A stretch of 64,000 nucleotides of DNA, from contig CATNEN010000039.1 in assembly GCA_950097015.1 (NCBI GenBank), positions 12,742,501-12,806,500 on the forward strand. Direction: 5' to 3'. The translations under genes were made by a program, and so were the position numbers. The notes below the pieces were generated by a model. It ran no database searches, was not told where the DNA came from, and worked only from the letters and a program-made list of their open reading frames with translations. The DNA comes from Macrostomum hystrix (Eukaryota; Platyhelminthes; Macrostomidae). Shown piece by piece: positions 30,338 through 44,800 of the stretch. The stretch's first letter is position 1. Each line of letters begins with the position of its first letter.

Positions 30338-31648
30338 GGCAATCCTACACTTCCATTCGGTAAATTATTTTCACATTTGAATTCGTACCACCGAGTCAAA
30401 TGACGTCGATTGGCAATGTGTCTATGGCCAAAAGTTTGAGCGAACAGAGTTTAAAGGGGTGTCAGTTTAAGGGAGCTGTTGCTTATGAGCTGCTTGTTTT
30501 ATTGAGCTTCAATTTCTCATATCTTTCTGTCTTCATTGCCATGGCTGGGCGACCTGCAGCACCCGGGTTCATCATCCCGTTAAATGAGGTTCGAAACACC
30601 GCCGAGCTACTCAATCTCAACATGTCGCTACAGGATCTGCACATCGTCACCCAGGACACGCTGTCTGCAATGCAGTGATTGGCGAAGTACCATCTGCTTG
30701 GCAACACTCGCAACTGTCCATGTGGAACAAACATGAGGCTGCAGCAGCGCCAGGGAGAATGCTACATCGACGGATACACATGGGACTGTCGAGCGTACCA
30801 TGCCTAAGTGAACATCCGCAAGGGCTCCTTCTTCGAGGGTTTGCACTTGAAGTTGGTCCAGATTGTCGACCTGACGTACTGGTGGTCCCTGGAGACTAAG
30901 TTGGCAGAGGCAATGAGCCAGTGTGGCATTGGCAGTTGGAGTACAATCGTGGACTGGCACCAGTTCCTGAGGGATATATGCCAATAATTCCTCATCGACC
31001 ACCCGCTCAAACTCGGCGGCCCTGGCAAGGAGGTGGAGATTGACGAGTCGAAGTTTATACATCGTAAGTACCATCAGGGGGCCTGGCGCAAGGGCCACTG
31101 GGTCCTAGGTATAGTCGAGCGTGGCTCCAACAAGTGCATGATGATAGTCGTTCCGGATCGCTCTGCCGCCACCTTAGTACCAATCATCCAACGGTTTGTA
31201 CTACCGGGTACGTGCATTATCACCGATGGATGGTTGGCGTACACTGGTCTACCCAACCACGTCTCGGTGAACCATCGGCTACACTTTGTAGATCCAGCGG
31301 ACCCAACAGTCCACACCAACACCGTGGAGGGCAAATGGGCCCACGCGAAGCGCAAGATCCGCAACATGCATGGCACGAGCGATGCTCTCTTCGACGCACA
31401 CATTGAGGAATTTCTCTGGCGTCGTCTGTATCCCCAATGTCCATTTGGGGCTATCCTGTACTGGATTGGACATTACTATCCATTGTAGATACCTTAATGA
31501 CCTGCAGACACACTCTAAGTGACTATGCGCTCTAACAGACTGCTACCATGTTCCACTGTTTCAGTTTTGTTTGGTTACATTGTTATTTAACACGCCTGTT
31601 CAAAATTCAGTGTCAAAATAATTTACCGAACGGAAGTGTAGGATTGCC
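30338..31648 (+). mobile_element. Merlin-type DNA transposon (non-autonomous by mutation)
   Basis: Terminal inverted repeats of 38 bp at 30338-30375 and 31611-31648, differing at two positions, start GGCAATCCTACACTTCC. Flanking 8-mers AAAATTGC (30330-30337) and AAAATAGC (31649-31656) look like a target-site duplication with one change; 8-9 bp is the Merlin norm. The internal transposase is of the ISXO2/IS1016 type but interrupted. Confidence 0.85.
30541..31488 (+). pseudogene. Merlin (ISXO2-like) transposase, frameshifted
   Basis: The N-terminal part (from ATG 30541, MAGRPAAPG) ends at a stop at 30676-30678. A Cys-containing stretch (CPCGTNMRLQQRQGECYIDG, about 30714-30775) continues in other frames with further stops near 30804 and 30980. 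The DDE domain is intact from about 31030 to 31488: Asp in EIDESKF, Asp in IITDGWLAY and Glu in NTVEGKWAHAKRK. The family cuts and pastes DNA. Several breaks make this copy inactive. Confidence 0.8.
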
Positions 31649-31656
31649 AAAATAGC

Positions 31657-34600
31657 ATTTTGAAAAATGAGTAAAGGCTGTGGGTCCAACAAAGTCAAGA
31701 CAAAGCAAAGCAGCTACATTATAATTACTGACTCTTAAGTCTTATTTATATTATAAAAAGAAACAAAAATTTTGTACTGATTATATTTTAACTACTAATA
31801 ACAATGGCAACCATGGGACTATGAAACTAAATTTAGAAAAAATGTTTAGGGCTTAGTATATAGAATGGTTAAACAATTTATATTATAGGCGACATAAAGC
31901 CTGTATATAACTTAGTATATCCTATAGCACTCTTTAGGCTATTCATTATCTATCGACTATCCAGAGAGCAGAGTAGAGAAGACTAGTACCTTCTAACCTT
32001 CTGTAGCGGGACCTTATGAGAAAACTTGAGCTCAACGGCATTGTCGAAAGCACTGTACTTAGAGACAAAACAAAAAAAATTAATATTACTACCTATACCG
32101 GAAGATTTCCAAAAACCTGCATTGCGACTTGAAATTCCTATATACATGCACGACGCCGAGCTGCGGCGACTGCACATGAGATCACCTAATCGTAATTTTG
32201 AATTTGCGCAAACGCAGAACAATTACATACGTTTGTTTTAACGTAAAAAACAGTAGTACATTATTTGGCTATTGGCAAAATGCCAGTTACGCCGATAAGA
32301 ATGCAAATATATTATTTGTAAAGTTAAGCGAAACTGATTCACTAACAATTGCTACGAAAGACAGAAAAAAGGAACGATTGGTTTTAACGAATAAGCACAA
32401 AAACAAGCACGATAATTTTTCGCTTTTGAATAATACAAACGGAATAAAATCGATAAGACTACATTTTTCTTGCTAAAATATTACACTGGTCTAATTTCTA
32501 TGAAGTAATAACATTAAGAAAAATAATTTTAGGTGATAAATGGTGAAAAATAGTGAAAAAAAGCGTAAAATTCACAGGTCATAGCGTGCCATTTGTATGA
32601 TCTTAAAAAAAATAATTGAGGTTCGGCCATTAATTTCAGCCCTGCAACACTTAAAAACGTTGTGTAGGGGGCCTATTCTTGTCAGCTTTCACGTCACCGC
32701 ACACTTTGTGTATTCAAGTGCACGTGGTGCGCCGGAGTTGACTGGGGCTATCACGTTTTGCCCAAAGTCAGTTTTGGCTGACGTGATCCTGCAGCTATAG
32801 CTAGCTTCTGTTGCAGTTCTTATTATCTCTTATATATTCCGGATCGACATAACCCATCATGATCAGCACATCGTAGCTATAAGCTGCTGCTCTAAAATGT
32901 CCTTTAGGGTACTAACAAACCGCAAAAGGCCTCTAGCTAGAGTTATAACGACAAATGTTTGCCGAAAGTACAGATGCTGAAATGGCTGTTCCAACGATGA
33001 ATGTGCCATCCATGTACCTGCAGTGGGTAGCATTTTGGAGGTATAAATACAGCACTTGTGGGCGTTGCAATCAGCTTAGATGTCGTCTTTCAGGCCGGCT
33101 CTTTAGCTGATGTCGATGGACCACAAATTCGTCAGGCACGAAAGAACATCGAAGTTTGGACTCAATGGTCGTTGGCTCTTAGGTTTTTTTTTCTGCACGC
33201 TTGCAATTAGATTATACAGATTTTTTTGCAATGCTATAATTAAGTTCCTCAATGGCCGTCGAAAACAAATTAATAATAAAAATTAATATAGCCAGTTCAC
33301 ACTTGAGGGTGCATATTGGATTAAGTCTGCTGGATAACTCTAGCTTCAGCTATGCAATTCACGAATCTGGGGCATTTTTACCAGTCGGGTATAACAAAAT
33401 ACCAACATATTTTATATTTATGCACAAATTAGATTAGTATTTTACTCTTGCGACTGTACATACAAATGCGGCAAAGTTGTCATTAGGTTTACAAATACCG
33501 GCCGAAAAATGTTTATTAGAAAATAAAGTTTCGGTCATTTTTTATTTAAAATTTTATCTAAACCTTGTTTGTGAAGTACCTTTAACGTCGCGAGCTATTA
33601 TTGCGTTTTTGTTGCTGTCTTGATTCTTCTCTTCTATTATCTTGTCCTGCGTCATATTCAAATTCGATTGTATTTATTTAAAAATATTCTTTTTCTTTCA
33701 ATGCGAAACCAAGCCCACAATATTTTTTGCAATAAGAAGGGTCTATCCACGCAGACTAAGCTAGACTAAAATGTAAAGTGTATAAACTATTTTTACCATG
33801 TACTTTTGTTATTCGAATTGTGTTTAGATTAAACAGTTTTAACAAAACGAAATAATATGTAATTTGTATATATTCCTTTAATTTATTCTTGGCTATTTAA
33901 ACAATAGAAATTTTTTAGGAAGCTGATGTTAAACATTGGCACAATCATACTCATAGTGTTGCTGTCACTGCCACAATCAACTGGTTAGATTCTAGAAGCT
34001 ACTATGAATTAGGCTACAGAGGAAAATTATTTTCCTGGTTGCACTTACTTTTTTTGATAGTTAGCTCTGTGAAAAAAATGGGTTTTTGTGGCAACAATTC
34101 TGTACTAGGCCCTATATCTGATGTTCTAGTGGCAAATCAAAGTTTTATCATTAACTAGTCATTAAGAGTCAGGATACATTTTCTCCTCAAGTTCAAGGAC
34201 AATGTCTATTTGTAGGCCTAACTTGTTTACATTTTTCTTTTTTTAAATTCTTTTAGTATATCAGATTATAAAGGCCTACACTATAGGCCTAAGCCAACAT
34301 ACATTAAGGCTATAAGACTAATCATTTTATTTGTCAAGGCTTTCATGTCTACACAGTCACATTCTTGTCAACAAGTTGGCACAATTGGCACAACTGGTAA
34401 AACAAGTACAAAGTATAGTCAATACATTTTGAATTTGAATTTATGAATTATGAAAAAATATAATTGATGATGAAAAGAACTTGATTATGTAATGGCTTAA
34501 AGCAGTAGTATTATAATTAAAAACATTATTTAAAATATTCAAAGAAGGTTGGATAATTCTAGCATACACATACTTATAGCCATAGGCCTTGTGCACATTG

Positions 34601-35852
34601 GCACACATTTAGGGCTGGTGTACTCGTATATACTAGCACAATTTGGCTTTGGCACACATCAACAAAATCAAAGTATTCTATAGTAGGCCCTATGACTTTC
34701 TGGGCCATAGCATATGCTGACTGACTGTCATGTTTTTTTGCACAAAATGGAAGCCTTGAATTTGGCTTTTAAACAAACACTAGAGTCAGTCTTATTCTTT
34801 GCTCTTAAATATGTAAACATTAAATTTATAGCAAATAGAGTTGCACATATTCTCTTTTGTGCTACTTGTTTGCCTTCTCAATAATTTAGTTTTTTCTTCA
34901 CAAAATTTGCTTTATATCATAAAATAATGTTAAACTAGTTAACACTCATTAAATCACAGTTTTTAAGACTTTTGGCTTTTCTGGCACATAATGCTATAAA
35001 CCATTGCCATTTATTTACACAATTTAAACCAAAGCATTTAACAGTCAATAAGCAATAAAAGATTCAATATTTTAATTGTTAGTCAGATCAATGTAGTTAA
35101 TTTATTATTGACCTCTGTTAAACCATGAATTAATTCAATATACTTACATAGTATATTACAGATAAAAACAATAAGAACTTAAATTAAAATCATATTAAAT
35201 TTCTTAGTCTATGTAGATTTTCTAGAATGGGAGCAATAGGGTTCCTATTGCATATTTATCATACTGAAAATTATGTAAAACAAGATGCTGTATACAATGT
35301 TAATCAGTTCTGAATGAAAAGTATTAATAACTTATTTTGTTTAGCCCTGACTTATTTATGTTTTAAGTCTTTGTGATTAAAATATTAATACTTTTGTAGA
35401 CTTGTTTTTTTCGTTTTTTAACTGCTAGGCCTATAAATATATTCATCTATAATCAAACCTACAATACAACATAATGCAACATGCATATTTATAGTTGCTC
35501 TAAAAATCTGTCCTTTATATGGATAATCTAAGGAATCAACTTGATGTTTTTCATTGGTTTAAAATAACTTTTAACATTTACTTATTAGACAGTAGGTTTC
35601 TGATTATACTTTTGATTAAAATCTATAATAGTTGCAATCTGGTTTGCATTTATGTCAAGTTTTCTAGAATTGCATGGTCTCAAAGCCTGTGGCATTTTAT
35701 TTATTCTGTATATCGTTTTGCCTGCATTGTTTTTTACTTTGCTAAATTAATTCAATCTTTTTTAGAAAACCATGTAAGTCAACAATTAGTCACAACTAGC
35801 AAGTTTCAGAGCAAGCAAAACTGTTTAATCTTGCTTCATTACTTTGTTTCAG
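31657..35852. other. Long AT-rich region before USP9X
   Basis: No gene with recognisable similarity. Two short plus-strand frames (about 32026-32238 and 32270-32476) look mildly protein-like (e.g. IPEDFQKPALRLEIPIYMHD) but match nothing I know; they may be a decayed mobile element. The rest probably includes USP9X promoter or 5' UTR introns. Confidence 0.4.
35851..35852 (+). promoter_or_regulatory. Acceptor before USP9X first coding exon
   Basis: Strong TTTGTTTCAG, 30 nt before the ATG at 35883. It could be an SL or a cis acceptor. With the SL, the SL ATG would be followed at once by TAA, so the gene's own ATG would be used. Confidence 0.5.
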
Positions 35853-35882
35853 TAATAATTATTTGCATATTGAGCTGCATCT

Positions 35883-38800
35883 ATGACAATTAAGTACTCA
35901 AAGTCGGAAGATGCTTCCGACACTCAGCAGCAGCAACAGCAGGAGTTGGAAGAGAATGCAGAAAACAGCGACCAACTCACATCATCGGCTGTGCCTCAGA
36001 CCCAGCAGCAGCAGCAGCAGCAGCCGCTGCCCCCACCAATTGGACCAGAGACTATCACTGTGATTGCAGGTGTGTATACATTTTTAAGATTGATCGATAA
36101 AAATGACACTGGCGGATGTGCAGTTAGTGCTAAAGGCTATATAAAGGCTAAAGGCTATATAAGTCCAGTCCATGGACTGGGGAGCCGCCACACTCACTAT
36201 AAGATTCTAACCTAGCTAATGCCCATTTGAAATGGTACCCATTTGAATTATTTTGATCAGCGACACAAATTGCTTCCCCTTAGCTAAGAATCGAACTCCA
36301 GACCTCCTGTACTGAAATCCAAAGCATTGAATAATGGGCTAGAAGCTCCCAGGCTTACTAGAATTGCTTTTTTAATGCTTTGCCTCGCCTCGGTCATTTA
36401 GGCGACGTGGCGCAGCCGACGGAAGCTGCCGACGGCGATGTCGCCGATTCGTCCGACGTCGCCGGCGGCAGCGGATTGGTTCCCCTGTCGACACCCTCCT
36501 CAACCTCGGCAACTGAAGGCGGCGCCGTTGACTCGCCGGGCTCAGTGGCGCCCGCCGCCGCCACCGCCGCCGCCTGCTTGGTGGTGACGCGGGAATCTTT
36601 GCTAGCCGATGGCGGTGAGCCCAAGTTTCCAGTTGAAGAGCTCAACCGTTTGGAAGAGATGATTGGCCGAAATCGATGGGTTGTGCCAGTACTGCCCGAC
36701 GCTGAACTCGAGCACCTACTGCTCGCCACCATCAATCTGATGCGCTTCGATCTCGACGAACAATCGCCAGCCTGCCAGCGCTTTCTTCGCGACGGCTGCG
36801 TCCATTCGTTCAATAAGATCTTCACCGACGAGGCTGTCAACTCGTGGAAGTTTGAGATTCAAAAGTACATCCTGGACTCAGCCAAGCTGCTAATGCAAAT
36901 GATTGTGCTGCGCCTTGAGCAAGATAATCAGCACCTACTGGACCTGCTGCATCTGGTGCTTAATCCCGAGAGTAAATTCCACGTTTTCAACGGTCAGCGC
37001 TCGCCACTGCCGCTGCAGCCTCCAACTCAAGCTGCGATGTCGCCAGCTGCCGCGGCCGCGATGGCAACCGCTTCGGCTTCGGCTGGGATTGTCGGCCCCG
37101 GGCCGGCGCCAGTGTTTGCGGCGCAACGCGAAACCAAGAGTCCAATGCACTGGCTGGTGGATCTGGTGAACTGTTTCGGCCGCTTTGGTGGCTTTCAGGT
37201 TTGAAACCTGTGTTCTACGATGTATTTTGTCCCTAAAATTGATTTCGTAGTTAAGAGCAGAAATTCTTTGGATTTTGGATTTGGTATTTAGCTTTCGAAA
37301 TTTAATGTTTCAATTTAAAATTGAGTTGGGGATTCCAGTAAATTATTGAATTCGGCATTAGAATCTAGGATTCATTTGTAGTATAGTAGATTAAGTTACT
37401 TTTTTCAATGAGTGATTTTGTTACAAGAAAAACGAAGAATTTAAGTTCGAGTTTGAGTTTTAAACCGAATATTGAGTTTGGGATTTCAATCAAAGATTGA
37501 GTTTGGGATTTTAATCTGAAATGAGTTTGGGATTTCATTCAAAGATTAAGTTTGGGATTTTAATCTGAAATGAGTTTGGGATTTCATTCAAAGATTGAGT
37601 TTGGGATTTTAATCCGAAATGAGTTTGGGATTTCAATCAAGGATTGAGTTTGGGATTTTAATCTGAAATGAGTTTTGGATATCAATCTAAGATTGTGTTC
37701 ATTTGTTCGATTACTGATTTGGTATAATGAGAAAGGATTTCTTACTGATTGGTCTCAGATCGCCATCAGTCCTAATCCTGATTCTCTAAAATCGCAGGTT
37801 CTAACGCGCCGCTTTGAGCATCGCGACACCCTGAATGTGTCCGTCATCGCGAGCTTGCTGCGCCCGTTCGGTGCCTGCGCTGAAGTCTTGTTGCCATCCA
37901 CTGTGGCTGCTTATTTCGTGCCCCTGCTGCCTGTAGTTCAGGACTTTCTCAACCGGCTCAGCGACGCCGATCTCAAGCGGGAGAGCAAGTCCGACAAGCA
38001 CGACTGCCTCAGTGGCATTGTGCGCTGCCTGCAGGCCCTGCTGATGCGCCTGCCCGATCAGGACGAAACCACCAGGAATCTGGAGGAGCTCCGTTTGAAG
38101 ATGATTCTGCGCGTACTGCAGCTGTCCTCGTTCAATGGAAAGATGAAGGCGCTAAATGAACTCAACAAGGCCATCACCTCTGTTAGCTATTACCAGCACA
38201 GGTGCAAACAGTGTTATGAGGTTTTGCAATATTCAGGTCATTGGCTCATTTCAGCATCAATATTTAGGTCATTGGCTCATTTCAGCATCAATATTCAGGT
38301 CATTGGCTCATTTCAGCATCAATATTCAGGTCATTGGCTCATTTCAGCATCAATATTCAGGTCATTGGCTCATTTCACCATCAATGTTCAGGTCTTGGCT
38401 CATTTCACCATCAATATTCCGGTCATTGGCTCATTTCACCATCAATATTTAGGTCATTGGCTCATTTCACCATCAATATTCAGGTCATTGGCTCATTTCA
38501 CCATCAATATTTAGGTCATTGGCTCATTTCACCATCAATATTTAGGTCATTGGCTCATTTCACCATCAATATTTAGGTCATTGGCTCATTTCACCATCAA
38601 TATTCAGGTCATTGGCTCATTTCACCATCAATATTTAGGTCATTGGCTCATTTCACCATCAATATTCAGGTCATTGGCTCATTTCACCATCAATATTTAG
38701 GTCAGTAGCTAATTCAGTCGCTTAACTCCACCACTCTGGCAGGCACCGAGATCCTGAAGGCTTCTTGACCCCGGATAAAATAGCCGAATGGATCCAGCGG

Positions 38801-41800
38801 AATCAGGTGCTATCCATTGTGCTCAAAGAGAATCTGCACCAGCCGCAGTATGTTGAGAAGCTTGAGAAGCTTATTAGGTTCATGATTAAAGAGAAACAAT
38901 TGCCAGCTAGCGAGCTGGACAAGATCTGGGACGCCCAGCGCGGCAAACACGAGGCCATCGTGAAGAATGTACACGACCTTCTAGCCAAGCTGGCCTGGGA
39001 CTTCTCCGCTGACCAGTTGGATCATCTGTTTGTCTGCTTTCAAAACTCATGGCGCAATGCGGAAAAGAAGGAGCGAGAGAAACTTTTAGAACTGATTCGC
39101 CGCTTAGCAGAGGACGACAAAGAGGGCGTCATGGCCCAGAAGGTGCTGGAGCTGCTGTGGCAGCTGGCCCACAGTCCTGACTGTCCGATTGACATCATGG
39201 ATCAGGCATTGAGTGCTCACATCAAAATACTCGATTACAGCTGCTCTCAGGTAGGCGGGCGGACGCGGTGGCTATGTTGCATTTGTCTTGCTTAATGAGC
39301 TTGTAGTGCAGTGGTTAGAGCTGCGGACTTCTGATGGAGAGGTCGTGAGTTCGAAGGTTAGTTTAGTTTATTTCGTGGCGATTTCTTCAGTCCATGGACT
39401 GATCAGTAGACTGTCCATGAACTGTACGCAGCCTTTTGAAGCGCCGCTGTACATCTGGCCTAGATGTGTGAAAAAAATGTGTTTATATTAATAATCAACT
39501 GTTGCCCCAATACTGGATAGATGGCTCAAAGTTTTGCTTGGGCCAGTCCATGGACTGGGGGGTTGCCGCCAGACCCACCCGAATTTCAACTCATTTTTCC
39601 GGGAAGATAAAATTAAGCAGTGAGAATTGAGCAGAATTTTACCTGCTAAGATAAGAATGGTTTCAAACATGTAAGAATTTTCCAAATTCTTCACCGCAGG
39701 ATCGAGAGCAGCAGAAACTGCAATGGATCGATCGCACAGTGGCCGAAATGGACAAAGGCGACAAATGGATATTGCCGGCATTGAAGCACATTCGGGATAT
39801 CTGCTGCCTGTTTCACGAGGTATGCTTGCTTTCGATTTGCATATTATATAACCCTCTATAGCATAATCCTGATACGTGAGGGTAACCAACTCCACACATT
39901 TGGCCCTGAATCACGCCCCCAGCCGCCGCACCAGCAATACCAGAAGAACCAATCGCAGGGCTACAGAAATGACGTCATCAATAAGCTAAACAATACGCAC
40001 CATATCTTAACTCGAGTGGCTGCTAATCTTGTGCAGTACACTGAGCAGGCTTCTAACTTTGCTAAAGGTAAGTTTCAAACTGTCTTCTGTCTTCTGCCTG
40101 TACTCCTCAGTATCTACTTCATCAGTACTAATTTGCGCCTTTGAATTAAATTTTGGATCCACAGAGCACCCGGAACACAGTCATCTGGATGTTCTGCCTG
40201 GCGATCGATACAATCACGTCACCCACGTGTCTGAGCGGCTGAAATTTCTGCGATTCCTACTAAAAGACGGCATGCTCTGGCTTGAAGAAGAGCAGGCTGT
40301 TCAGATTTGGAACTGTCTGGCCGTAAGGCCGGTTTACCCCACCGATCGCGAGACCTGCTTTAAGTGGTTCACTAAGGTTAGTTTGTAAAGCAAGCGGAAT
40401 CTTGTAAACTTGTAGTTAGAGCTACGAGTACTTTAGACTTCTGGGCTGAGGTCAGGAGTTCGATTCTGTAAATATTAAGTTGCTGTGGCGGCCCTGTCCA
40501 CCAGTCCTCGGACTGAACTGATGTACACAGTGTACGTATTTGTATTCTAAATTCATAAAAAAGGCTGAACTTCAGTAGGCAAGCCTTGGGTGACCAACTC
40601 TGTGGTTGACCCTGTTAATTAGTGCTTTTACGAATGGCGTTGTTTAATACGGGCTAATTTTATTTTATGCTTGCTACTGTCAGTAGAGCAGTGTGAGCAT
40701 CGCAACTAAAAATGCTTGCTACTGTCAGTAGAGCAGTGTTTATCATCGCAACTAAAAATGCTTGCTACTGTCAGTAGAGCAGTGTTTATCATCGCAACTA
40801 AAAATGCTTGCTACTGTCAGTAGAGCAGTGTTTATCATCGCAACTAAAAATGCTTGCTACTGTCAGTAGAGCAGTGTGAGCATCGCAACAAATATATTCA
40901 ATAAGTGACTGCTTTCTAAATGTATTCTTCATCGCGTTATCCCCTTCCTCAGCTCATGGGAGACGAACCGGATCTGAATCCGGAGATCATGCAGCAATTT
41001 TTCGAGCATCACATCCTGCAGCTGGATCCGCGCTTAGTTACCGAGGCTGGCATCAATTGTTTTCAAAACTTCTTCCGTTCAACCAATCTGCGCGCCGAGA
41101 AGCTGCTAGTTAGGCATCACAGCGCCTACATGGACGACATCAACATGATTGGCAGCGACTACCTGTGGCGCTTGGCCATCGAAGGCTCCGACCTAGTCGC
41201 TGAGAAGGCCACCAACCTGCTGAAGGAGATGTACACCCATCTGGGGCCCAAGCTCACCTCCAAGCTTGCTGTCATTCACGAGGACTTCATTCAGAGCTGC
41301 CTTGACAGGCTTCGGGCCGGCTTCGACACTGTCCGCTGCGTCAAAGGCGACCAGACCGCCGCCACCAAAGTGGCTGAGGAGTGCAGCAAAATGGTGCGCG
41401 TGCTGCACGTGTTCCGCGAGTTTCTCAGCGAAACTGACGACCGATTTGGCGAAGAAAGACAGCAGCCAAGGCTGAGGCACGCCTGGCGGGGTCAAAGCTT
41501 CCGGGTCCAGTTGCGTCTGCAAACAGGACAGGTGAGTGCTTGCTTCTTTGATCAGTGATCTAGTCCTCCTGCCTTTTTATCTTACCTTTTCATCAGACCT
41601 CAACATTTTTTATCTCACTTTGAGACCCCATCCTTTGGAGTCCCACGTTCAGACCCCACCTCTCTACAATCCCACCTTTAGACCCCACCCTTTGGAGCCC
41701 CACCTTCAGGCCCCACCTCTCTACAATCCCACCTTTAGACCCCATCCTTTGGAGTCCCACCATCAGACCCCACCTCTCTACAATCCCACCTTTAGACCCC

Positions 41801-44800
41801 ACCCTTTGGAGCCCCATCTTCAGACCCCACCTCTCTACAATCCCACCTTTAGACCCCACCCTTTGGAGCCCCATCTTCAGACCCCACCTCTCTACAATCC
41901 CACCTTTAGACCCCACCCTTTGGAGCCCCATCTTCAGACCCCACCTCTCTACAATCCCACCTTTAGACCCCACCCTTTGGAGTCCCACCATCAGACCCCA
42001 CCTCTCTACAATCCCACCTTTAGACCCCACCCTTTGGAGCCCCATCTTCAGACCCCACCTCTATACAATCGCACCTTCAGACCCCACCCTTTGCGATCCC
42101 ACCTTCAGATCCCACACTTTGCAGTCCCATATTCAAACCCCACACTTTGAACCCCACCTTACTGTCCTACTCTCACACTGCTCAGGGCCCCAGCCCGGGA
42201 CAGAGTCAGCAGCATAGCGTGGCGCCACAGCCGCCTAATCAGCAGCACCCAGGCCTTACGTCCCGCTCAGCGCAGCATCAGCAGCAGCAGCAACAGCAGC
42301 ATCCTCAGCTGGCTAAGGTGGATCACGAGTACTGGGCTCACGCCAATGAGACTCTGGGCTGCTACAGGCGCAGTGTGTTGCGCGAGATCGCAAGCCACCA
42401 GGCCACACCGTTCCCATGTCGCCTGGAGCTCTACTTCAACAGCGACTGCTTGGAGCCCGCTGAGGCCGATCGTCGCCTGCTGGTTGAACTGGGTATCGGA
42501 GACTTGGCCATCCTGACTGGCAAACTACTGCCTGCGGCTGCCCAGCAACCGCCTAACAACCTGGCCAGCTCGCCTGACAGCAGCTCGGGTAGCTCCGTTG
42601 ACGGTGGCTCGCCTAGGCAGCAGCAGCAGCAGCAACAGCAGCAGGCGCCGCTTCACCAGCTGCCTCTGGACGTGGTCCCAGCCGCATCGGAGGCGTGCCT
42701 ACCCGGCGTGATCATGTCGGGCGATATGCACCCGGATCTGGCCAGCTTCCTGTTTAGCCTGGCTGATCTGGGATCAGAGCTGGACCTTCCCGGCCTGCGC
42801 CAGGGCGTTCGCGACCTCCTAGACCTCATGCCTCCGCATCATCGCCAGGTGCAGCTGCTTCGCTCGCTGTGCTCCGATTCTGGCTCGGGGCCTGATCAGC
42901 TGAGGGACGCCCTATTCGATAAGGCTGGCCCTAGCGAGCTGCTGTACAATGCCCAGGTGCTCTACAGCCTGCTGTTCCCCGCCAGTGAGACAGTCTGTCC
43001 CGACAGTCAGCGCCTACTGTTGCAGTTTGTTCAACGCGGCGGTGTTGGCATCCTTCTGGAAGCCTTCACCCGCACCAACTACCTGGCTGGGTCCGATCTG
43101 CCCACTAGAAAGCTAATTCACCTCTGGCTAGTTCGCCTAACCAAGCTGCTGCTCACTACAGTGGCCTGCGCACTGATCTTTGCTCTGCAAACTGGCGATC
43201 CTCAGCTGCTGCCGCCACAGCTAGCTGGCACAGCTCGAATACTCATCAGCAGCATTCAATATACGCCGCATAATCTGCGAGATTTCCTACTCAAACAACA
43301 TTGTTACAGAGTGGCGCGCGAGTCCACCAGAGATCTGTGCGAGTCACGCCTACTCAAACAGGACCTGCCGGCCTTGGCGTCAACCGAGGCTGTCACCGCG
43401 GTTGCCAGGCTGGCTTGGGCTAGCGCTGCTCACGCTGTCAACCTCGCATCTCCAGCCGGCTCGCCCGACGAGGTCCACGCCTCCATGGAGGCCCTAGCCA
43501 GCTCGGAACCGGATGTTGCAAGCCTGCTAGCCCTGCCTGATAGGGAACTGGCCGTGCTGAGCCTCGAGTTATTGTCGCTCTACCTGTCTGTAAGTCTGCT
43601 GTGATTGGCTGATAGTCTGAGTATGTTATAGCGATGATAGCATACGGTTTTCAGCTGCTGAAGGTTTTCGATATGAGATTTTAGAAGGATGGTTATAATA
43701 ATTAATATTTGCAGGAGGGCTGTGGGCAATGGCACATCATTTGATGACACTAGACAATTCTGCCCGTTGCGCTGACTCCTGAGCACACGCGCACACAGAT
43801 ACCTGCCACTCATCTCCTGATTTCAAGATGATAGCCGTACACTAGAAATGTCTTGAGAAAACGATCAAGTTGTTGAAAATGAATTGCGCAATTCGATGAC
43901 GCAATTATGAATTGATAATTGTACTCCACAATGAACACTTCTCAGGTCAACCCGTCAGCCGTTGATGCATTGTGCCGCGAGCGCCACTGGCAGACATTCA
44001 TTACAGACGCCCTGATTCTCTGCCCTCTATCGGAGGTCCGTGACAGCGCCCGTGAGCAATTCGCCATCATTGCCACCCGCTGCTCCCAGGAGACCAGACC
44101 GCTGCTGTTCTTCACCACCCTGCTGTTCACTCAGCTCAACCAGCTGGTTAAGAAGCATGAGCGACAGAGCTTGGAATGCTTTCTGCTGCTGGAGACGCTG
44201 CTTTCAAGCTGTCACGAACGCGGCTGTCAGTTTAACAATGCCGAGAAACTCCTAGCCAATGAGATTGCTTGGCTCAAGGCTGTCAAGGAGGCGCAGGTGC
44301 CCTGCGATGAGAACCTGCTGCAGGTGAGGACATGTAGTAGATTGTGGAATGCAAAAATACAACTTGGGCTTTAGTGTACTTTAATGGATTATAATTAAAT
44401 TAATAATGGATTGTCATAAGTTTCAATAGATTGTGGTGGATTTTAATAGATTATCGTATATGAGTATTTTAATTGACTATCATGGATTTTAGCTCGTAAA
44501 TACATTGTAATGGATTTTCGTATATTTAAAATGGATTGTTGTGGATTTTTATGGATTGTCGTTGATTTTGATGGATTGTCGAGGATTTTGATGGATTGTC
44601 GAGGATTTTGATGGATTGTCGAGGATTTTGATGGATTGTCGAGGATTTTGATGGATTGTCGAGGATTTCGATGGATTGTGGAGGATTTCGATGGATTGTC
44701 GACGATTTTGATGGATTGTCGTGGATTTTATTGGGTTGTCGTGGATTTTGATGGATTGTCGAGGATTTTGATGGATTGTCGACGATTTTCATGGATTGTC

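Noticed and set aside
41536-42150. A 204-codon frame after USP9X exon 8
   Set aside because: 54-bp minisatellite, multiple of three, open on both strands, out of frame with exon 8.
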